A stretch of 64,000 nucleotides of DNA from Glandiceps talaboti. Lineage: Eukaryota; Hemichordata; Enteropneusta; Spengelidae. The notes below the pieces were generated by a model that was not told the DNA's origin, searched no databases, and was given only the letters and a program-made list of their open reading frames with translations. The stretch spans positions 19,731,607-19,795,606 of the forward strand of contig NC_135564.1 of NCBI RefSeq assembly GCF_964340395.1, given 5' to 3'. Shown piece by piece: positions 1-13,939 of this stretch (position 1 is its first letter; each line of letters starts with the position of its first letter). Both the position numbers and the translations under genes were made by a program.

Positions 1-3000
1 GGAGAGAGAGAGACTATCCAGCCTTAAAATGTGTCCCTTTTATGGGAGAGACAGACAGACAGACAGACAGACAGAGGGGCACTGCCATACATGTTCTGTT
101 AAAACAATTAAGAAGCACTAACTGTACCTATAACTGGTTTTGTGCATGTTTTGTTAGGTACAATAAATTACTCGTAAAATGGTACATCAGGAAAAGTATT
201 CCATCACCTATTTTTGTTGCTGTTTACAAGATAAATCAAATCAAATCAAATCAAATTGATTTTTGGGTCCGCATCCAAAATTGACGCCCTCAACGGCTTT
301 TACGATTTCAACCTGTTTCTGTATTACTTATGGATAATATCGACCACTGATTTACATGTACAGTGTATAAATATTGGTATTTTAACCATTTTCATTGAAT
401 ACTTTGTGGTTATCAGAGTGAAAAATGACTCTCCTGTTACACCAGTACAGTTTTAACATAGAGACAGATTCAGAATCAAGCGTTTGTTCAAGATTGAAAC
501 GTGCTACGACAGTACATACAGGTAATTACTACTTAGCAGATACAATGTCTTTCGAAAATAATTCACCAAATTTTAGTGAATATATCGTTAGTTACTTGAT
601 GACAAAAATATCCCAGCTTGCAGCTATTGTAGGTTTTATGACAAGTGATCATAATTTCAACATAAATTAACTGAATTCATGATTTACTGAATCGATGCGT
701 GTATTGAATTATGAACACAGTAACCATCCGTGTATCAAATATACTTTACTGTTATAATTGAATATCAACATAAAGAAAAACTGTGTACAGGACCGGCTGC
801 AGTGTTAAATAAACAACCCATCACCACATCAACAACCCTTTCCCCTCAAATAAAAGAATAATTGTTATATATTTCATACAAGCGCATCAATCTCGATCCA
901 CCACATATTTGATGATAACTACTTTCACAATCTTCATAGCAGCGTATGCATAATACCAGCTGAATAGTAATAAGGTGGCACAGCTACACAGTCTAAGTAT
1001 ACATCTACCAAATTAAGGAGTAATAAAAATATCACATGTAGAGTGGTTTTCTACGTCAAAATTCAGGCACATGAGGGCGCTGTATATTCGCTTTTTACAC
1101 CAGTTAAATGTAAAAGGACATTTCCCAGTGATACGACACTGGTGATAAAACATCTAATGTTTGCCTCAAAAGTGGTATGTTAAATCCATGAAACTGGCAA
1201 AAGAGACCACCTGTATGACGACACCGACCCGCAGCAATGAATATATCATTTACGATTCGCTTGATCCACAGAATTTATAAATGCATTTAAATTTGGCAAT
1301 CAGATATATAGAAGCTCAACACCACCAAACTACACCAGACGAATCATGACATTACTGATAAAACGTTTTTACAGAAAAATGATCAGTGATGAGGTGCACC
1401 TTTAAGGAGATATTAATATTGCCATAAAGTAAGCTTTTGTGTGGGTAATCGATGTCTTTCTGGGTCACTACATACTCAGACCATTAACATTTTAGTGGTC
1501 TGAGGTCACTACAAAGCTCTGTTGTATCACGTAAACTTCTATAATGTACACATCGATATTTCATGTTTTGATACACATGTACTATTGAGTGACCATGCCA
1601 CTTACACAGTTACATTGTTTGTGATTGACTTTGTATCTGGTGGTATTTATAGTAGTGAACATTTTTGTTTAATAGAAAACCTGTGTTTATATGGATCAAA
1701 CCAAGTCATGTTCCGATGTTTAAAAAACACTTTTTCAAAAAAAGTCGTTCGACGCGATGAAGAGTCCGTTGTAAAAGGTTAATGGTAGTAACTGCATAGT
1801 TCGTATCTTGATATGTTCAAAGTCCGGAGGTATACGTAGGGAGAATTGAAGTGATTGGCGTGGGTGTACGAATGCTGATACTTCCAAATGACGAAAATAA
1901 CTGTTCTCCAAGTCTAAAAGTGTTATGTATGGATATAACTATTAAGATCAGTATCACATTTTACAGTGATTGTATTGAGTGACTGTATTGTAGCATGTCA
2001 TGATCATGAATGTAAACTAGTTTAGTGAACCTGGATCATCACCATATATATTTAACATCGGTTGATGGACCTTTGAAACTTAAGTTGTCTTTGTACCATC
2101 CACCGTACCCGCCATCTCATACCTGCAAAATAGCACGTATACCAACAAAGATAAGTGTTATCCAATAAGAAGACATAATGCATTCTTTTAAATGAAACTA
2201 GATGTAAATATTTAATCACAACCATAAAGGGGTTTTTGCACCCAGTATGCCTGAAGCGTTAGATATTTCACTCATTACTTGCCTGCGCAGCCGACAGAAA
2301 ACTAAGGGACTCATCATTACTATAAACAAGGGTGATTTTGATGAGTTGTAAATGTCACTAGTAATAAAGGGCTGTGGTCATCGCTCATTAAATATTCATT
2401 TGGTACATGTAGCTGTTTTGACTTTGTCCAATGTTCAACCAGGACTCCACAGACAATCTTTTAAACTATATGACGTGGGTATCCATCAACATAGTCATGT
2501 TTATATGAACACAACAGGAGGAAGCACAGGAATGTGTGCTGATTGAGGTCATTTGACCAGACTGTGGTTAGAACCACAGGCTGGTCATCCAGACTTGGCT
2601 GTGACTAAGTCTCGGAAAGGTCCGTTTTTATGTGTTCATGTATGTACTCTAAAATCTATGGTTTTCAATGTGATTTTGGTTACCATGGCAACAGATGTTC
2701 ATAAAATCTATGGTTTTCAAAGTCTTTTTACATTGATTGCGACATGTTAGTATGTATCAAAATAAAAGCAATCTACCCTCGGTAGTCTGCTTGAAAGCAA
2801 GACAAACAATCCGGACTACGCATGCATTATTGTTTTAAAAATTAATATCATATGGAAGATATTTTATGAAGCTGATTTGCCTTCTTTATTTAGACTAAGT
2901 TCAAACACAATTTTCGAGGCATTATATGTATGTTTCCTGTCATTTCACTTTGATCATGGGCCACACCCGGGGAACTCCAGTAAATTGGTCAGGGAAGCCG

Positions 3001-3430
3001 GTAACACTTACATGCTTACTGACCTTTAAAAAGGGCAGAGTCTGCTGACAGGCGCCTGTCACCACAGGCGTGACCTTTACTTGATCATGGAGCCGATTAC
3101 GTGTTTCGTGGTCAAATACACGTTCTTACTATCCTTGACATTGATTAACTAAACACATTCACTCCTCAAAACTGTTACATGTAATTCACATGTGATAACT
3201 CGTGTTTTTTCTCAACAACAGTGACAGCGTCAGGTACATATGTACCATAGCATGGATGTATCTATTACCTAATAGGCAGGTGGCCCCATGTACCACGAAG
3301 GATATGATCCATGTATAAGTCATTATTGTGATGGCCAAGTATAGTGCGTATAGTTTTTAGGGATTTATTTGTGTGTTTTTGTTCATTGAGCATGATTGAT
3401 ATATAAACAGGTGAAATGCACATCATACCA
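1..3430. other. Gene-poor leader region
   Basis: I see no exon with convincing splice sites or protein family match in this stretch. It opens with a GA run and a short GACA tetranucleotide run (about 50-72). The open frames here are short and have no recognisable domain. A dispersed repeat (2661-2730) recurs further right at 5215-5275 and 8455-8500. A regulatory role cannot be judged. Confidence 0.5.
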
Positions 3431-3440
3431 GATTTAAACT

Positions 3441-4135
3441 GAATGCCGCCCGTAAGGGAATCACTAATTATGCAAATAACTCATTGAACTAAAAAACTAT
3501 TGGAATAGGCTTTGTTTTCTGGACAAGCGTGCTTTCATAGGTTAATGTATGTAAGAGTGTATGATACTGCTTAATACAGACTTAAGATATAGCCTAATTA
3601 CCAAAAATCATTAATTATGCAAATCATTCATTAACACTGTAAGGTACATCAACTAACTTTATAGGACATATGTGTTTTCTTATGGTTAACGTATGTACTA
3701 AATTATGTTGAATATAAAGTATGCATTCTTAATATATAGCTTAATAATACCAAAAATAATTAATTATGCAAATTAATCGTTAACGCTGTAAGGTACATCA
3801 TCAAATTTTATAGGACAAATGTATGTTGTTATAACGAATATACTAAATTATATTGAAATTGAAGTATGCAGTCTTAAGACATGGCTTAATTATTTGATTT
3901 CATTAATATGTAAATTTCTCTAATTAAACATTAACCGATCTGGCTGAAAACCTAATCAGGTCTAGCTATTACCAATTATATTCCAAATTTCATTACAATT
4001 GAGCCAGCCAAATTTTAGAAAATGATGACACAGACACACACAGAGACAGACACATAGACAGACAGACAGACACACACACAGACACACAGACAGACATTTG
4101 TATTTTAATACCTCCCGTACCCTTACGGGAGGTAA
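3441..4135. repeat. Interspersed repeat with CCCGTAAGGG-type ends
   Basis: The segment begins near GCCCGTAAGGG and ends in a perfect hairpin at about 4112-4133 (CCTCCCGTA, loop CCCT, TACGGGAGG). Inside, a unit of about 160 bp occurs about three times, marked by AATTATGCAAAT, AAGGTACATCA and a TTAAGATATAGCTTAATTA-like string. A CA/GACA-rich run precedes the hairpin. A second copy in the opposite orientation lies at 47880-48215. No coding capacity is visible. It is probably a non-autonomous mobile repeat of unknown class. Confidence 0.6.
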
Positions 4136-4139
4136 AAAT

Positions 4140-6190
4140 GGTAAGTGCTAATTCGGGTTGGGGTAGGAAACGCAGTTAAGTCACGGTACTAACCACAGTC
4201 TGTGTACTAACGCACATGTTGACGTCGACCTGTATTACACCTAGACAGAAGTCTAGTTCTCAACTTGTCATGCTATACTGTAATGTACGATGAAGCAAAC
4301 TGAATCTTTACAATAACGACATTGTTACAGAGTGATACAGAACAACAGGTTTTAGGTCAAAATGTGTATCGCTCAAGGATATGCTACGTAATCCCCTAGG
4401 GGTAAATAACCATTAATATCCCCCATACCCACGTCATCTCAGTTTCACGCTTGCTCACGATTAAGACATCTTTTGAAAGTTCTGTGGATTCAGTGTACTA
4501 AGGCAACCATTTTCAAAGGTAACCAGTGCCTCTATTTCATAGCAATACCCCTCGAGTTGATGCCATAAAAAATCTCAGATCTGGCGCTGGTCACCACCAG
4601 ACACTCCGTTAAAAAACACTGCAGTGCAATAACATTCGTAAATGAAATGTCTGAAAAAAAGTTTTGCGATGCCCCTTGCTGTTTTTAGTCATGGATGATT
4701 TTAGCAACTTCGTATAAAGTACTTAGTAATGATTATTCCTCGTCATTCGGCAAAGTCGTGTAAACAATAGGCTAGTGAGTCGGTTTCTATGATTGTCTGT
4801 TTCACTTGTATATGATGTGTGTACCACTGCATACACACATAAATGCAGTGCACGCGATTCACATAAAAGCTATTGCTACATTGTATTACATTCTAGTGAC
4901 GTCGTTCGCCTCGCGCACGCACAGTGTAACAGTCGCTATATCTTTATCACACTGGTCAGCAAGCCACATGACTGAGAAATTCTGGATAATAATATAAATA
5001 TTCCTGTAACAATCGCTGATACCATGACTTCCACATATCCCCAACTATATCCAGTGTCATTATCGTTTGAATTTGGCATGCGTCATGCACTGGGACTCGG
5101 AAATACATATGTACATACACATATACGCACATTGCGTTGAGACGAGTTGGACGTTTTTTTACTAAATTATATTTTTTAAAATGTTTTATGTCAAATTTTG
5201 GAAAAATTACTAAGATGTGATGGTGATTTTGGTTACCATGGCAACAGATGTTCATAAAATCCATGGTTTTCAAAGTCGCTACATCTCTTTGATTTGCTTC
5301 TTTTAAGAAAAATACGACAGTCTGATTTTCCATGGCCACGTCAGTATCGAACGAACGCTAGGTCCCCCTTTGATCAAGACGTATCATGTGTCGTCGCAGT
5401 ACAGTCTATATGGTCATTCACAGTGTTATAGCAAAGTGGCTAGCTAGCTTGGTAGGGTGGTTAATTTTCAAATAACTTTATTATTATTAAAATCATTATT
5501 ATTATACAATATTTGATAAAATTACCGATGACAATTACTTCTCAAGCCATTACGAAACTTTCAATTTTTGCCCCAAATGCACCATAAAATGACTATTGGT
5601 TGTGAAATCGCCGTTTATATGTTTTCTAGAGAAATCAGTTTGTTGGTATTCAACCAACCAACACTTGTCTGTACAAAAATATATATACATTCGATCATAC
5701 AAGCACGAAGTGTTGATCAATTGCAAGTGATGGATTGATGATTTGGACTGATTGGTTGGAAAATGAGGAGTAAAAGAATACTACTGGGTAGATATGTAGG
5801 TACTAGTAGGTCTACTAGGTAGGAAGGTAGGGATGTATGTAGATAAGTCTAATTATCATTGACTGATTTATATGTTTTCTAGAGAAATCATTTTTCTTCT
5901 TCTTCTTATTATTATTATTATTATTCAATACAACTGCAAGACAATACAAAGGTAAACAATACATTACAGAGAAAACACAGAAAGTACAAACGGAGAGTGG
6001 GGGGGGGGTTAACTCAATACATAGGATTGAAAAAAATTACAAATGATAAAGAATAATGTTACAATATATCTTGCACAGAAAGATCTGTAATGAAAAGATT
6101 AAGCAGAGAATCCTAACTTAATCACAGAAATAAAACTAATACCTACCCAGATGAAAAACCAGTTGCATGACTTACAGTAACGTAATAATT
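4140..6190. other. Non-coding interval
   Basis: No exon-like structure is recognised. It holds one copy of the dispersed repeat noted above (near 5225), an ATT-rich run near 5900-5925 and a G run near 6000. A segment of about 170 bp at 5698-5870 (from AAGCACGAAGTGTTGATC to a TCATTGACTGATT string) is repeated in diverged form at 7539-7690, where it runs into the GATT/GATA microsatellites. Confidence 0.4.
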
Positions 6191-7060
6191 ACAACGCTAA
6201 TGATTCCCATTTATATGCTCCAGGGCTTCTCTGTGGGCAAATTTAATTTCCATATCTCTAACACTTTTTTGAGATAACTAATGAACGATCCAAAATTGGA
6301 GCAAAACAAATTGCCCAAGTGGATAAGGTGATTAACTAAATTGAAGATTTTGGCGCAAATGCCAAACTTACCAAAAATCATATCTGACATGGACAAATGA
6401 ATATCAGGAACACAATTAAGAAGTAAAATAAACTTGTCCCAAAAAACTTTAGCTGCAAGACACTCCCAAAGGAGGTGATGTAAATCTTCATTTTCAGGAC
6501 ACTAGGTGCAACAACTGGTGACTTTAATGGTTTGTGGCGAGAATATTATGAAAGATTTTAAACTGAAAATTCCTGATTTTATCCTCCGTGGTTACCTTAA
6601 ATGAAAGATTCCATATAGTTTTCCAGTCAAACTGTGAACAATCAAATGAGGAATCCCATTTCCCCAATACCGTTGCAGCTTGAAAAACAGAGTGTAATAA
6701 CAAATCATATACCTTTGTAGTAACCTTATCAAGCCATTTTTCTCCAACTTTCGGAACAAAGTGATTCACATTAGGTGTTTGAATAACATTGGGAAAATGT
6801 GATCTCATCTCTGCCTTCCATTTACTTGGGATTGCATCTAGTAAACCAGCATAAGGCAATTTGAACATGGACCTTCTGTTTGAAATCATTCCAAGAGAGA
6901 ATATTACCATAAGGATCAAACAGATCCCTAATGTATAATATACCCCGATCATACAGCCTTCTATAAACACTGATTTTCCTCCAATCCTAATATGTGAATA
7001 ATTCCAAATAATCTCCTGAGCTATATGAAGACTGGTTGACGGTTTCTTCCTATTTACTTT
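6190..7060 (-). mobile_element. LINE 3' end fragment, frameshifted (Tx1/L1-like RT tail)
   Basis: Read on the minus strand from about 7060 downward, one frame gives a segment with IIWN..SHIRIGGKSVF, the next gives DLFDPYGNILSWNDFKQK, and the frame at 6880-6524 gives AGLLDAIPSKWK, then KVYDLLL, W..IW.LSFKVT and FQFKIFHNILATN. A CP/HHL..W segment and GICAKIFNLVNHLIHLG follow down to 6211. This order is typical of the region after the reverse transcriptase in Tx1/L1-type LINEs, ending in a zinc-finger-like zf-RVT segment. At least two frame changes show it is dead. The reverse transcriptase core is absent, so this is a 5'-truncated insertion. Class assignment is from motif memory only. Confidence 0.7.
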
Positions 7061-7148
7061 TGAGAAAATCAGTTTGTTGTTACTTTAGCTAAGATCTGTA
7101 ATATGGTTGACAGATTATTTCGCTATGTGCTTGCTAGCTAAGTGGCTG

Positions 7149-8010
<862 letters not shown>

Positions 8011-8164
8011 CTCAAAGGGCCAAGTGGCATAAGAATGACATAATTGTTGTAAATTGATTCTAGGAAACCTGTAAAGACGATATGTTATATCACTTCCAAG
8101 TTTAGAATGACTAACTCCATTCCTTTGAAAGTCAGAGAGGGACCCCCTTAACTTTTTTATTACA

Positions 8165-8352
8165 AATTTCAGGTTTATTACACATATTTTTCTGAAATTT
8201 ATTACAAATATGTGCTATTTTTATTACAATTGTCGTTCACAGAATTTATTACAAATGTTGTCAGTTTATTACAAATATCGGCAATTTATTACAAATGTCA
8301 ATTTTATTACAAATTTCGGTTTATTACAAATTTCAGCAATTATTACAAATGT
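8165..8352. repeat. Minisatellite built on TTATTACAAAT
   Basis: About eight copies of TTTATTACAAAT, each followed by a short variable tail (such as TTCAG, GTCG or ATCGGCAA), lie at irregular 16-25 bp spacing. No coding potential is seen. Confidence 0.85.
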
Positions 8353-8603
8353 CGATTGTACATAGCACTGACTCATACATGCCAAAAGCAATGAAATTCT
8401 TTTACTAAATTTTTTTTCCGTGTTTTATATTAAAATGTGGAAAAATAATCCACCTGTTATGGTGATTTTGGTTAGTATTGCAATGGATGTTCATAAAATT
8501 ACCCCCTTTTTAGAACTCAGCATAACAAACTTCCATACATAGGGTTGTTAATATTTAAATAAACTTGATTAGTATCAAAATTATTATTATATAATATTAT
8601 TTA

Positions 8604-8604
<1 letters not shown>

Positions 8605-8656
<52 letters not shown>
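8605..8656. repeat. (GTT)n microsatellite
   Basis: About 17 uninterrupted TTG/GTT triplets. It is followed by roughly 850 bp up to the TM2 gene in which I see no exon. Confidence 0.95.
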
Positions 8657-9502
8657 AGCTCATTGGTTTTTTCATGTCTTTACAAGTTGAGGATCATTAA
8701 TTTTTTAGGCCACTCAAAAACTTGCCAAAAGATTTTTTTTTAAATTCCTAGTCAGCGATCACTCGTAACCATATGTAGTATGTGGAGCTTACAAAGGATA
8801 CTAAGTTACAACTATATTGGAAACCTCATGAGAGAAGCACAAGACTAAGTAGCAATCTACGTGTACTCATAATACACCAACATAAATTGTTCTACCAACG
8901 GTGTACAGAAATAAGTCAATAAATTCAGATGAAACAAAACCATACGTTGCTTAAAAATACCATGTAGTTTTACTGTACATTGGACAAAGGTAAAGGATAG
9001 CGGTCAAGTTTACTTGTCAAGAGTCTGCTAATATCGGCAATGGGTGGACGCGGCACAAAATTGTCATTATTAATGGTTGTATATCCGTAAACCTTGAAGT
9101 GAGCAGCATCCTGTTCTCTCCAGTGTATATAACAGATCTCGAGTATCACACCACAATCTATAAGTTTATGAACATGTATATAATTGGCTCATTACATATT
9201 CTGTACAGTGGGAAAAAGTTCCATAGTATTGGTAATGAGTTTATTCAAAACATATAAGCAACATATTGCGGAATATTTGTGCACGGAGGGAGAGTCACGT
9301 CTGTTTAGTCTACTCTCAAATTAAAGGGAAAAGCAATTGTTCGCCAATTGCAATACCTTCCACAGCCCCCTCCCCCTGTAATTTATGTCATGTACCTTAA
9401 ATAGACTTACGTCAGTCACTTCTATCCGAGGTCTAATTGTGTTTTACATGAATCGCATATCTGACGCCATTGCGTATCTGTCACCATTGTACTGCTGCAG
9501 GT

Positions 9503-11355
9503 ATGGCAGAAAAGAAATTGCTCGACGCGTATGTGTTGGCTGCACCTCTTGGCTGGACGGGAGCACACCAGTTTTACCTTGAACGTTACGGATGGGGCGT
9601 ATTGTATATGCTTACATTTGGATGTCTTGGTGTTGGTTGGATTGTCGATTTGATTCGTTTGCCATGGCTTGTAAATGAGGTTAATACCGGATATGGCAAA
9701 TTTCGAAGAATTGATGCTTATATTTTACTCATACCATTTGGCTGGTTAGGTAAGAAACATTAGTTTTGTCACAGTGGTATAATGTATCAATCTAAACTTC
9801 CGTACCTTCACTATTAATTCAAGTGGTCATGTAGACAACGCTGTTTGAACACATAAAAACGTTCCATTTTTCTTAATAATACAAAATGTTTAAAAACGTC
9901 ACCATTCTATCACGAATACGTCACTGCTCATTCTCCTAATACTAACACTTCTCATGCCTTCGAATTCATTAATAGTATTAGCACCAAACGAACTCAGCCT
10001 AGTCTGTAAGATACGATATGCAAGATCAAAAGATTTAGGCCCTGCCTTGAACTTGTGATTAGAAGTCGTTATGTAGATTACAATCATACTGGCAGAATAG
10101 TTTCTGCATCTGCTGATAACGTACAATCATGGTTTAGAGGTGTGATAGGGCTTGACAACACAACGTAGTATCTTCCGGCCTCGGCCCAGCTTGGAGGGGG
10201 CCGGGGTTATAGGAATGGCCAATGTCGATGCGTGCTTGCTTCCTTCCGTCCGTCTCTGAGTCAATTTCAACTCAAACTGTCACAAATGTCAAACATTTTA
10301 GGTTGCATATGTACGTCACTTCATTCCATGACCTTGGCCTTCTTGACGAAATAAGGGACCATATCTGTGATAAAATATACATTGAGCCTAATACTCACAA
10401 AGAAATTATACATACTATAGGAAGCCATTCAAGTGCCTAACCCAATATTATTAATAGTTAAGCTTTCTAATTATACCGTGACCTTTGACCTTGCCAAACA
10501 GTGTCAATGTTGACATGTATAGATCCATAGTTTTAGGAATGAGCTTTCTATCTGAAACTTGGGTTACAATTATAGTTTGCTCAATAAACCTGAATGTTTA
10601 ATCTTTGAGACGCCATTTAGATGGGTGTCTGCGTTCATGTTGTTAAAAACTGCCCAATCACAATATATCATGTTATCACTAACATAAGCACCAACTTATA
10701 TGAAATTTACCCCATTACTAAAAATTATTCATTATGAAAATAACTTTTAAAACTTATATTCTTCCACTCAGTGCATCATAAACATTGCCGTATTGAGGCG
10801 TGTTGTTTTACAACCATTCCAGAGAATGATACAATTTTGTTATGGATAGACTTACAGACTGACTGACTTGTATCTGCACACCCAGCTAGTATCACTTTGC
10901 AGGCTATATTCTATTTTAAAGAAGGTCATGTAATTCGAATAAAACATGTGACATACTTTATACCAATGTTAAGGTGTATAAAACTGATATACAATCTTCT
11001 CTGTACAACAGGATTTCACCAATTCTACTTAAGAAGGCGTAAATGGGGAATTCTGTACATGTTCACCTTCGGTGCTCTTATCATTGGTTGGCTGATTGAT
11101 GCATTTCGTTTAGTGTGTTTGGTTAATGACGCCAATGACGCACTGCAAACTGGAGAAAACCAACCGCTAGATTGTCGCACATTTTGTGGTTGCTGTTGCA
11201 AAGAGGAGACAGACGACCAGACAGCAGCTGGTAGAGGCATCGGTAATCCATCTGCACCGCTTATTACTGAACAAACCAAACAAGGAAGAAATGAGTACAC
11301 GTACCCCCCTCTGCCTCAGCCTTATGGAGGACAAGGGGGATATAGGCATGCATAA
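9503..11355 (+). CDS. Twin TM2-domain membrane protein (two exons)
   Basis: Exons are 9503-9749 and 11012-11355, joined in phase 1 (GGTAAGAAAC donor, ACAACAG acceptor), giving about 196 residues. Exon 1 encodes MAEKKLLDAY, then a TM2 domain (AAPLGWTGAHQFYL, GWGVLYMLTFG, GWIVDLIRLP). Exon 2 completes a second TM2 domain (PFGWLG-FHQFYL, WGILYMFTFGALIIGW, DAFRL). The conserved G-x-H-Q/R-F-Y-L and G-W-x-x-D motifs are present in both copies. Four hydrophobic helices are expected. The tail has a CRTFCGCCCKEE cluster that could be palmitoylated and ends in a proline/tyrosine/glycine-rich stretch. TM2 proteins are small two-helix membrane proteins of unclear biochemical role. A CTGCTGCAG acceptor-like string just before the ATG suggests a 5' non-coding exon upstream. 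A decayed paralogue lies at 26965-27566. Confidence 0.9.
9750..11011. other. Intron of the twin-TM2 gene
   Basis: Nothing coding is recognised. A GC-rich patch lies at about 10178-10206 (GGCCTCGGCCCAGC to GGGGGCCGGGG) and may be the edge of an interspersed repeat. Confidence 0.6.
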
Positions 11356-11441
11356 CTTGTCATCATCGCTTTATATTTTTTAATTAGTTACTGTAGTGAT
11401 TTGAATGATCCCGAAAACACCAAAACCGAATCCAAACGAAA

Positions 11442-11837
11442 TTGAAAAAGTAGCAAACAAAATATGACACTACAATTATTGTAGCTAACGACCGCCAATG
11501 CTTTCTCTCGAACACCCATGGTGACATAACTTGGAATGCATTCTGCGCTGGTACTAACCGCGTAAGCTTTCCTATATCTCCAGCCAAGCTAAACTCAGAA
11601 AGTTGGTAGATGTAAAGGAACAATTTAAGTTGAACTGAATTTGAAAAAGTAGCAAACAAAATATGACACTACAATTATTGTAGCTAACGACCGCCAATGC
11701 TTTCTCTCGAACACCCATGGTGACATAACTTGGAATGCATTCTGCGCTGGTACTAACCGCGTAAGCTTTCCTATATCTCCAGCCAAGCTAAACTCAGAAA
11801 GTTGGTAGATGTAAAGGAACAATTTAAGTTGAACTGA
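11442..11837. repeat. Two near-perfect tandem copies of a 199-bp unit
   Basis: The sequence from TTGAAAAAGTAGCAAACAAA to TTTAAGTTGAACTGA occurs at 11442 and again at 11641, head to tail, with no difference that I can see. It starts 87 bp beyond the stop codon of the twin-TM2 gene, so it may lie in its 3' UTR. Open frames on the minus strand are duplicated with it and show no family match. Confidence 0.9.
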
Positions 11838-12185
11838 TGACCTATTGATCACCAGCGATTTATACTCCAATCATCTACTCCTATCATTGGAAAATCTACG
11901 CAGAGAGTTTTCTGTCGAGAAAAATCGCAGTAATCTGATCACTTGATATTAAGGTCTGGTCAAATATGATAATGCATAACTGGATATATTGTAATACACT
12001 GAAAATGTATACATGCAATGGAAATGTATGCAGGATTTCTAACTTTATACGTAGATAATTCTCAGTCACGTATTCACAGAAATATTGAATATTGAAATAT
12101 TGAGCAAATGATTGAATGTCCATGGTTTTAATATTGGCTACTAATTAGGCCACCGGTATCATGATAAATCCGATGCATATGTATG

Positions 12186-12445
<260 letters not shown>

Positions 12446-12449
12446 CGTC

Positions 12450-13810
12450 AAATAGATATAGACACCGACGATGTCAATCACATACAATAGCATTGAATTT
12501 CCCAATGTTTTGTTCCTAGCATTACTATTTAAATCGCCCATATTTTACTACCGATATTATAATTATGTTCACATCTCATTACAAGCATACGCAGACTAAG
12601 TTAGTATGGGTCACAGGATAGCATAGATGGTATCCATATATGTCATCTAAACTACCAATTGTACGTGCGCGTGATCAGCCAATGCCAGTATAGATGACAG
12701 GTTGCATAGATGTCACATCCTATCAAAAATGATATCAATAAACACTTCAAAACAATTTAATCAACTTATCATTTAGTTCATTTATCTGAAAATGTGCATG
12801 GTGGTTTTGGTTTGGAAACTGATAAACGTTTGAATGATTGCTTTGGAAAAATGACACACTGTTTCGATTGTTGACGTTAAGTCATATGACTCGTACTTTA
12901 ACCCAGCGTGATATACTTTGTGTGAGCTTAATAGAATCTCACACCCCATGGGCTGAGATGAGGAATATTTGTAGACAAAACGCACTTTCACTCGCGTAGT
13001 GATACAGGGTGCGGGATCAAACTTAGCGCACACTGACTGTCCCATACATTTAGTTTGCAGGGACGTAAAAAACTAATTTTGTTAATAGATTAGCAAATAA
13101 AGTTAAAGAAAAGGACTAACCTGTTCAGGTATACAATGTATATCAACTGTGCGCCTCTGCGTGACAGCGCCATCAGGGGTGAACACAGATTGATTTACAC
13201 ATGTGGAAATCCGACTTGAGGAAGTCTATAACCATTTTGCAGTTGCAATTTTGCAATTGTACTCTGGAGTTTTGGATAATAGACTAGTTCAGTACATAGA
13301 CTCTGAAAATATCATCTAATTGCAGTAATTGACGGTGCTCCAACCATTCTCAGTGCTATCCCGTGTTGGGCGCCACCAACGACTGTATTGGACAGTGCAA
13401 TCATGGGAATGACAGTCTTGGGTAGCGAGTCTTATTACATGGCTCAATACATACATGTCACATTGCAATGATTACTTCAACAATTATAACATTGTATTCA
13501 CGTCTTAGAAATTCTAGAATTGATGTTTAATATGTCAATGCAGAGAAATAATGAGAACAATGGTCCCTTTACATCATAATTTTCCAAACTCAACTCCCAC
13601 ATGACTTGGTTTAGTCACATATATTGTCAGTGTGTGGAAAAATTAGAACCAGCGCGACGGTAACTTGCACAGATCCATGTGAAAAAACTAAAACAAATGA
13701 TATTGTTTCCCCTCTGATTCTAAGGAATTAACTTTTTTTAAAGAATGAAACCATTTTCTCGTTAAATATTGCAGCATTTTTTGGCATAGTTTAAACATTC
13801 AGTTATATAT
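12450..13810. other. Non-coding interval
   Basis: No exon or recognisable element is seen. It separates the TM2 gene repeats from the 3' end of the minus-strand Mieap-like gene. Confidence 0.4.
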
Positions 13811-13816
13811 ACAGCG

Positions 13817-13822
13817 TTTATT
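13817..13822 (-). terminator. Candidate poly(A) signal of the Mieap-like gene
   Basis: AATAAA on the minus strand, about 118 bp beyond the stop codon of the Mieap-like gene. It is supported only by the hexamer and its position. Confidence 0.45.
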
Positions 13823-13939
13823 ACAGAATACTGAAGGACATGTTGATATTGTGATGCACAAATTTGAATTTCAGTGAGTTCTTGTATCTGATTGGATCGT
13901 CATTGCAATTGATGGCCATTACGCCCAATCAAATCCCTG

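Noticed and set aside
11384-11870. Pair of 81-91 codon minus-strand frames with the same protein
   Set aside because: The repeat is explained by the 199-bp DNA duplication; no family match or splice support.
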